From Marsupella aquatica (taxonomy: Eukaryota; Marchantiophyta): 64,000 nucleotides of DNA. This document shows positions 58,136 to 64,000 of this stretch, one piece after another. The DNA lies in NCBI GenBank assembly GCA_973895155.1, contig OZ316895.1, positions 17,050,001 to 17,114,000 on the forward strand, in the 5' to 3' direction. How positions within the stretch are numbered: position 1 is the first letter of the stretch; the number at the start of each line of letters is the position of its first letter. A program made the translations under genes and the position numbers. The notes below the pieces were generated by a model, which saw nothing but the letters and a program-made list of their open reading frames with translations, did not search any database and was not told where the DNA came from.

Positions 58136-59120
58136 GGCACCCCTCTTAATTTTTAATCTTTGGTATCCTAAAGAATTTTAATTTCTCACTAATTTTTAGA
58201 TTTCAATAGTGTTCTCACTTTCTCATTTGAGAGAAGTTCTATATGCTCTCATGAGTGAGAGAAAATATTGTGATTAATGTGGGCATCTATGTGAATTAAG
58301 TTTGACTCCCCTCGTGGTTTTCTTTCCTAAGTTTATGGTTTTGATTGAATTGAGCGTCATTACCTAGGCACCTGAGGATCTGTAGCTTATGTGCTCAACT
58401 CTTCAATACTGGACTTGTATGTTGCCTGCTGGTTATGTACTTTTCTTTGCATGTGCCCTACTTCTACTCTTGTATTTTATCACACTCACTCTTAACAAAT
58501 ATAGTATCACGAGCCCTATGCCAGTGCATTGCACTGTGCAAGGACGGCCGGTCCATAGGGAGTCAAGCCGGGGAAAATATGGGGCAGCGGGAAGCACATA
58601 TGTGCTAGGGGTGCACATTTCTTCCATCAATTAATGGTAGGTGAAAAGAGCTAATTGAATCCAACAGCTGTGGATCTTTCCCGCCCTGGAGATTTTTGTA
58701 TTGGGACAAAGGACTAAAAAAAGCAGGATCCTAAACAAATTAGATCACTTACACTGACTACTAGACAACAAATTAAATGTGTTCCACTATGAACATGCTA
58801 TAATCTTGGAGGTGTGATAGTGATGGGACCTGACTGATATTCATTGTACCATCTGATCATCTGCCATTTGAAGAGAACCGTTGGGCCACCCCTAGAGCAT
58901 TAAAGACTGAAATCATTTTTCTTGTTTTCCTTTCAGATTAGATATTTTTTTAAAGGGGAAATTTGTGAACCCCATAAAAAGGGAACAGTTGGTCACAACA
59001 TTTGAACACTACAATAGATCTCTCTATCTCAACTCAAGTAAGTTACCACACAGCCATAATTATCTGGGAGCTATAGAGTATATCATTTGTTTTCTTTTGT
59101 TCTATCATTGTCAGATGAGC

Positions 59121-59203
59121 AAGGGTCATTATTCTCTGTCAGATCAGGACTACACCTTCTCCAAGGGTCATTATCTTTGTCAGATCAGGACTACACCTTC
59201 TCC
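59121..59203. repeat. 41-42-bp tandem duplication
   Basis: AAGGGTCATTAT, TGTCAGATCAGGACTACACC and TTCTCC occur at 59121-59162 and 59163-59203. Confidence 0.9.
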
Positions 59204-59833
59204 CAAACACAGCTTCTTCAAGATGCACTTTTCAGGTTTATTCTCATGAACCCATCCCTTTTGGGGCCATAGCCTGTAACTCGGACTGATTACTAGGGAT
59301 TACAGCCCATAATTGTGTCCTGGTAATTATACATCAAAATGTGACAATATAAACTGCATAATGAATATCACTCAGTGAGATAATCAAAATGATTTGGTTT
59401 ATCATGATATGAAGTGACGTAATACACCATAGATTGTCAAATTAGGATGTGCAATTATCAGGGTGCCCCATAATCCCCTGAGGAGATGGGTTATGCTACA
59501 TGAGGCTGACCACCCTGGGTGATGACTTAGGCCTATTTTTACTGATTGATCATGCTACACAAATTTTTCTACCAGTCAAAATTTGCCAAAATCTTCCCAA
59601 TGAAAAAGTCTTACTCTTTTGGTAAAAATTGGCAGGGTTTTTTTGTTGTCAATGAGCCTGTTTGCACCTAACCACGGAACACATTAGCCAGAATCTCCCA
59701 AGTCATAATCTAAAAGATTTAATGGTCAGAATGTAATCTGGTAAAACTAGATAATGAATGGACAGTTTGGTCCCCCGGGCTTTGGTCCTCGGTGGTGATG
59801 TGGGGTGTGATGTGCTCTGCTCCCCTGGTCGTC

Positions 59834-59875
59834 GCGGGAGGGGGGGGAGGGAGGGGGGGGGGTCGTCGGGTGGTT
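59834..59875 (+). other. G-rich tract with quadruplex potential
   Basis: The plus strand has several runs of three to ten G in about 40 bases (GGGAGGGGGGGGAGGGAGGG and following). The pattern permits a G-quadruplex. No function is implied. Confidence 0.6.
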
Positions 59876-60988
59876 CTGCCCTCGATTGCTATAAAGTTGC
59901 ACGGTTTATTTTTAAAAAAATTAAAAACGAATGGGCTGAGCACCTTCTCCATCACTCAGGGTAATCTTGGCCAAACAAAAATATTCTTAAAAAATAAACC
60001 CCTGTGACCTTGTCCCAAAAATATATTAAAAAAACCTTTTCAAGCTAATTGTGTGCTACACGTAGTCAAGCGCTTGACAACGTCCCCTGTGACCAGGTGC
60101 TTCTTACTGCAGTCCGCCCCACACCAGGTACATCCCCCTTGGTCCATATTTTGTCGACTGCGAATCCGAAAGAGTTGCTGTCTTGCTGTACACAAGGGAC
60201 CAGGTGCATCCCCCATGGACAGGTGCCCCAAACAACTGTCTCACAATGTTGCCTACAGATGGTGATACTGGTCCAACCCTATCCTGGAAGAGGAGATCTC
60301 TGCCGTCTATCCTTCTTGGGCCATGGGTCCCCTGGGGGCTGTACCGTTACAGTATGGATGAAATATTACAGGAGCCGTCAGGATGTCATGGCTCATGAGA
60401 TAGCCTGTTGTAGGCCACGTCCTTCTTCTCAGTCTTGCTGCACGCGTCAGCAGTTTGATGTTTTGTTGTCCAATCGAGGAGTGTTACTTTCTGTCCCCCT
60501 AAAGGTCAAACAAGCTACAATAACCCTCTCGTAACATAGGTCAACAAGTTACGATAACCTTTTCCAGTTTTTTTACTTAGTACTAATCTGGTCTCTAAAC
60601 TACCTAATATTATTAAGACGTTCTCCAAACAAAATTAATTATCAACTTATCTCTCATTTTAAATTTAAGTTAATATTAACTCATATATGGGTTTTGTAGT
60701 CAAGTGGGGCTGAGGAAGGGGGGTAACGGGTGTCGCTGTGGGCTCAGGCTATTCATTAGCAACTTGCCACATGGCAATGGCAACTTGTATAAAACTTAAT
60801 ATTAACCAAAATATGAAATGGGGTACATGTTGGATAAATATATAAATTTTATTTTGGGGGCACTTTAGCAATATTGGGTAATTCAGGGGACAACTTAGTA
60901 AAAAGCTGTCACTTTTTTTTTGGAAAATTTGGGTTATAACAATGCTGCAATCAATTTTTTACACTATTTTTTTAAATAAAATTCAAAA

Positions 60989-61150
60989 ATCTCCTGTGGG
61001 GCCTGAAAATTTCAGATTTTTTTACAATGAGTAATATTGAAGTCAAAAGACTTGTGGTCCAAATTTTGGAATATTGGAGTTCGATCTTCTCAACAAAAAA
61101 TTGGTATGAAATGATCTGAAATGTTCTGATTTTCAGGCCCCACAGGAGAT
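60989..61150. repeat. Inverted repeat with 22-bp perfect arms
   Basis: Arms 60989-61010 and 61129-61150 are exact reverse complements (core CTCCTGTGGGGCCTGAAAA), separated by about 118 bp. Flanking bases (TTCAGAT and TCTGA) extend the pairing imperfectly. It fits a fold-back element. Confidence 0.8.
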
Positions 61151-63440
61151 CTGAATGTTTCAGATATTTGGTCTGAAATGATACAACTTTAATTTTCCAA
61201 ACTTCATAGAGCAATCAAACAAAAGACAATGGACCCATTTCTTAAAAAGAAGAAGAGTTACAATGCTCAAGTGCGGCAGTATATCCCCAATCCTACCAAA
61301 TAGATTCAGGTTGCCTGTCCTGTGTACTCAAGTGTGTTAGTATATCCCTAATCCTACCAGATAGATTCAGGTTGATGGTTCTTGAGAAACTCATTTATTA
61401 TAACCTTATGGGTCCCACTTGTAGACCCTGCACACCTACAAGTTTCATTAAGGTGATAAGAGTGACCTCTAATTTTTAAAAGTATCAAGTCTTTTGTGGG
61501 CAAAGGGCTATGCTGAATCCCACTTTAGGATGGGCGTTTGTGCTACAGTTGAAAGCCTCATGAAGTTTGAACTCAGAATTTCACTTCCCCCAATTATAAC
61601 AACTTTTACAATTGGGCTAGGCTTGTTGGGAGGACTAATGCCAAGTAAACTCTATAGTTACAAGGATCCACACCTCACTAGCATCCAGAAATGTGAAGAT
61701 ATACACCTTCATGTCTTCATCTTTAGATGATTAGCAGTGTATGATAATGGGCAAAGTTGAATGGCGAGACCTAATAGGTCACATTAAATGAGTTTCCTAG
61801 CAATTCTTGTCCAGTATCCTACTAGGCAACATTGTTTTCATTTCAGAGACAAATTTGTTAAAAATCACCTCAATGAAAAGGTGTTGCCACTTTTGGCAAA
61901 AGATTGGCAAACTTCTTGTCTTCAATTGGCCACTTTCCCACCTAGCCTAGTCGCATACCTCATTAGCCTGAATCTAATCATGATCCTTAAAATCTAGGGA
62001 GATCTAATGGTCAGTAACTAATCTAGTAAATCTAGATAAGGAATATTCTTCAGTATCATGCAACGCTACCTTTGAGAAATTTGCTTGATGGGTTGCCGCT
62101 CAACAAAAAGAAAGTTGGTGGGGAAAACTGATGTAGTTGGGAGGGTGCCAATGGAAACAAACTTCAAGTTCAACTCACAGTTTAGGCAGATGCAGGGTTG
62201 GACTTTGGACTGAGCCAGGAGCCTAGCCAAGAGGCTCATTTTGGGGAAGAGACAGGACAGGGAGATAAAAGATGGGAGATGTTGCGCAATTGGAGATTGG
62301 GATTGTGAGCTGCTCATCATTTCCAGACTAGGAGAGAGATGGGAGGCAATTGCTCACTGCTCACACGATACAAGAAAGCCAATGACTCACCAAGTAAAAA
62401 AAACATAAGTTGCCCTACCAAGCTTCTTTTTGTCACATAGGGACTCACCAAGCCACCCTGGAAAAATGGAAGAATTTTTTTTTAAAAGTACTCTGCACCT
62501 AGTAAGGTGTCTCAAACCAGCTGTCCACGAAGGTTTCCCATGACAGGAATGTTGTGGCCTGAGTTGCTAGTAAAAACCTGTGGTTCCCCAAAAATGCTAT
62601 CGCCGCTAACTCGTGCGGTCAGTGCAATAGGCACTTACACCAAAAATCATTTAGGGAACATCCATCGGTCACCAGAAATCATTTTCGACTGATGTGGGGG
62701 GGAGTTGTGACATATCTCAAAACCCAATATCCCCTGGAATGAATTTGTCCAAAAGTTGAGCTTTGGTCTGGGTGATGATTGCAAATTTTCATAGGAGTTG
62801 ACCAAAAACAATTGGGAAACAGCTGGTTGGGGAGGCCCTACCCCAAGGCACACTAACTACACATCAAAATACAGCAGTACAAGATATAACAAACAATTGG
62901 GTTTATCATGCTATAAAAATGTGTGGGTACAATTAATTCCCCTGAACATAAAAAATAAGAAGGTCCAGTGTATCATATACAACTATAATAAGTAATCCCA
63001 TCTTTTTTAGTACTTACTTCCAACACAAAAAAGTTCATGGGCGAGAAAGATCCATACTCGTTGAATTTGATTAATTATTTTCCCTAACTCTTGATAGAAG
63101 AAATGTGCACCCTTCCCACATATGTGTTTCCTGCTCTCGCTCCCTAGCTTGTGGTATAGAAAATCTGACCAACAAGTGACAAGTGGCATACTACGTCATT
63201 CCTTCCTTTTTGATACGCATTTACCAGAAAGGGGCATTATGCGTTACAGGAATGAGAATGTACCAAGTTCGTTAGTTGAGCTCTTCACACGGAAAGTGCG
63301 GATGCACCCCAATTCCGTGCTTCCTCATGGAACCCGACCCTACCTATCCTAAAACCCCCATCCATGCGGATGAGCCCTGTCAGACAGGAAGGCAATGCCG
63401 AAATCACCAGCCCACGAAAGACCCACAAGACTGAGGTAGC

Positions 63441-64000
63441 GAGGAGCGCGAGCTCGTTCATGCTCGTCTCTGCAGGAATCAAGGAAGCAATCAAGGAAGA
63501 AATTGGGTGGAGAGATTCAGTAACTGTTGACAGATGAGCAGAGAGGAGCGCCAGCTCGTTCGTGCTCTTTTTTTGCATCAATCAGAGGAAGAAATCGGGT
63601 GGAAAGAATCAGTAATTGTTGACAAAAGAGCAGAGAGGAGCGCGAGCTTGTTCGTGCAGTTTTTCCGCATCAATCAAGGAGGAAATTGGGTGGAAAGATT
63701 CATTAATTGTTGACAGAAGAGCAGAGAGGAGCGCGAGCTCGTTCGTGCTCTTTTTTGGCATCAATCAAAGGAAGAAATCGGGTGGAAAGATTCAGTAATT
63801 GTTGACAAAAGAGCAGAGAGGAGCGCGAGCTTGTTCGTGCACTTTTTCCGCTTCAATCAAGGAGGAAATTGGGTGGAAAGATTCAGTAACTGTTGACAGA
63901 AGAGCAGAGAGGAGCGCGAGCTCGTTCGTACACTTTTTCTGCATCAATCAAGGAAGAAATTGAGTGGAAAGATTCAGGTGCTCGTTTTCCGCAGCAATCA
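63441..64000. repeat. Satellite-like array of ~92-bp units, continuing beyond the window
   Basis: GAGGAGCGCGAGCTCGTTCG recurs at 63441, 63543, 63635, 63726, 63818 and 63909. Each unit then has TTTTT, GCATCAATCAA, GGAAGAAAT(C/T)GGGTGGAAAG, ATTCAGTAATTGTTGACA and AGAGCAGA. Units 63543 and 63726 share one set of variants (CTCGTTCGTGCTC, AAATCGGG, GACAAAAG). Units 63635 and 63818 share another (CTTGTTCGTGCA, AAATTGGG, GACAGAAG), so the repeat is a ~183-bp dimer. Confidence 0.93.

Larger units (their letters stand above)
58136..63440. other. Gene-free repeat-rich DNA
   Basis: No gene is supported. A 161-codon frame at 60049-60534 has no family signal and lies in a GC-richer island. Other contents: a related pair of segments at about 59590-59760 and 61865-62045 (both with CCCAA/CTCAATGAAAAGG, TTGGCA, ATTAGCC and CTAATGGTCAG blocks), and an AGTATATCCC...CCTACCA duplication at about 61277-61375. 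Confidence 0.55.

Noticed and set aside
60049-60534. A 161-codon open frame
   Set aside because: No recognisable motif, no introns or neighbours supporting it, and it lies in a GC-richer island where stops are rarer by chance.
1-64000. tRNA, rRNA, organelle or viral genes
   Set aside because: No A-box/B-box tRNA fold, rRNA core, capsid or polyprotein text was seen. The only reverse transcriptase is the LINE.

Overview
This is nuclear DNA of a land plant. Four or five spliced genes with GT-AG introns sit far apart in AT-rich, repeat-rich DNA. The recognisable proteins are plant versions: ELP5, a CEF/SEC24C-type SEC24, a plant AT-hook (AHL) protein, an MscS-like channel and a C3H22-type CCCH/G-patch protein. 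Long leaders, low gene density and an MscS channel unlike the Arabidopsis MSL1 or MSL2/3 types suggest a seed-free plant such as a liverwort, moss or lycophyte. The species cannot be fixed from the sequence, so this is inference.

Layout: 1-3.5 kb holds AT-rich DNA and tandem repeats. ELP5, apparently without introns, is at 3.6-4.8 kb (+). From 4.8 to 10.2 kb there is no clear gene, but there is a long hairpin and a small TIR element. A four-unit array (10.2-11.1 kb) lies directly before a complete 24-exon SEC24 gene (11.6-21.3 kb, +). An unrecognised minus-strand reading frame is at 22.3-22.8 kb. A promoter-like array (26.7-27.5 kb) precedes a two-exon gene of unknown function (28.2-29.6 kb, +). 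A full-length LINE occupies 30.6-37.4 kb (-), with 15-bp target duplications, intact ORF1 and frameshifted ORF2. An intronless AHL gene is at 41.0-41.6 kb (+). A nine-exon MscS-like channel gene runs from 47.3 to 43.6 kb (-), with its first exon unresolved. A six-unit array (49.0-49.7 kb) and a second TIR element follow. The CCCH/G-patch gene is at 51.7-56.1 kb (+). The last 8 kb is repeat DNA ending in a satellite-like array that runs off the window.

The host genes are unrelated housekeeping and regulatory genes: tRNA modification, COPII export, chromatin, mechanosensing and RNA processing. I see no operon, defence island or new multi-gene system. The most distinctive structural pattern is that most genes have a private minisatellite of 70-230-bp units, 2-6 copies, in the promoter/leader or in an intron. 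The most complete mobile feature is the LINE, with tail-like fragments elsewhere in the window.
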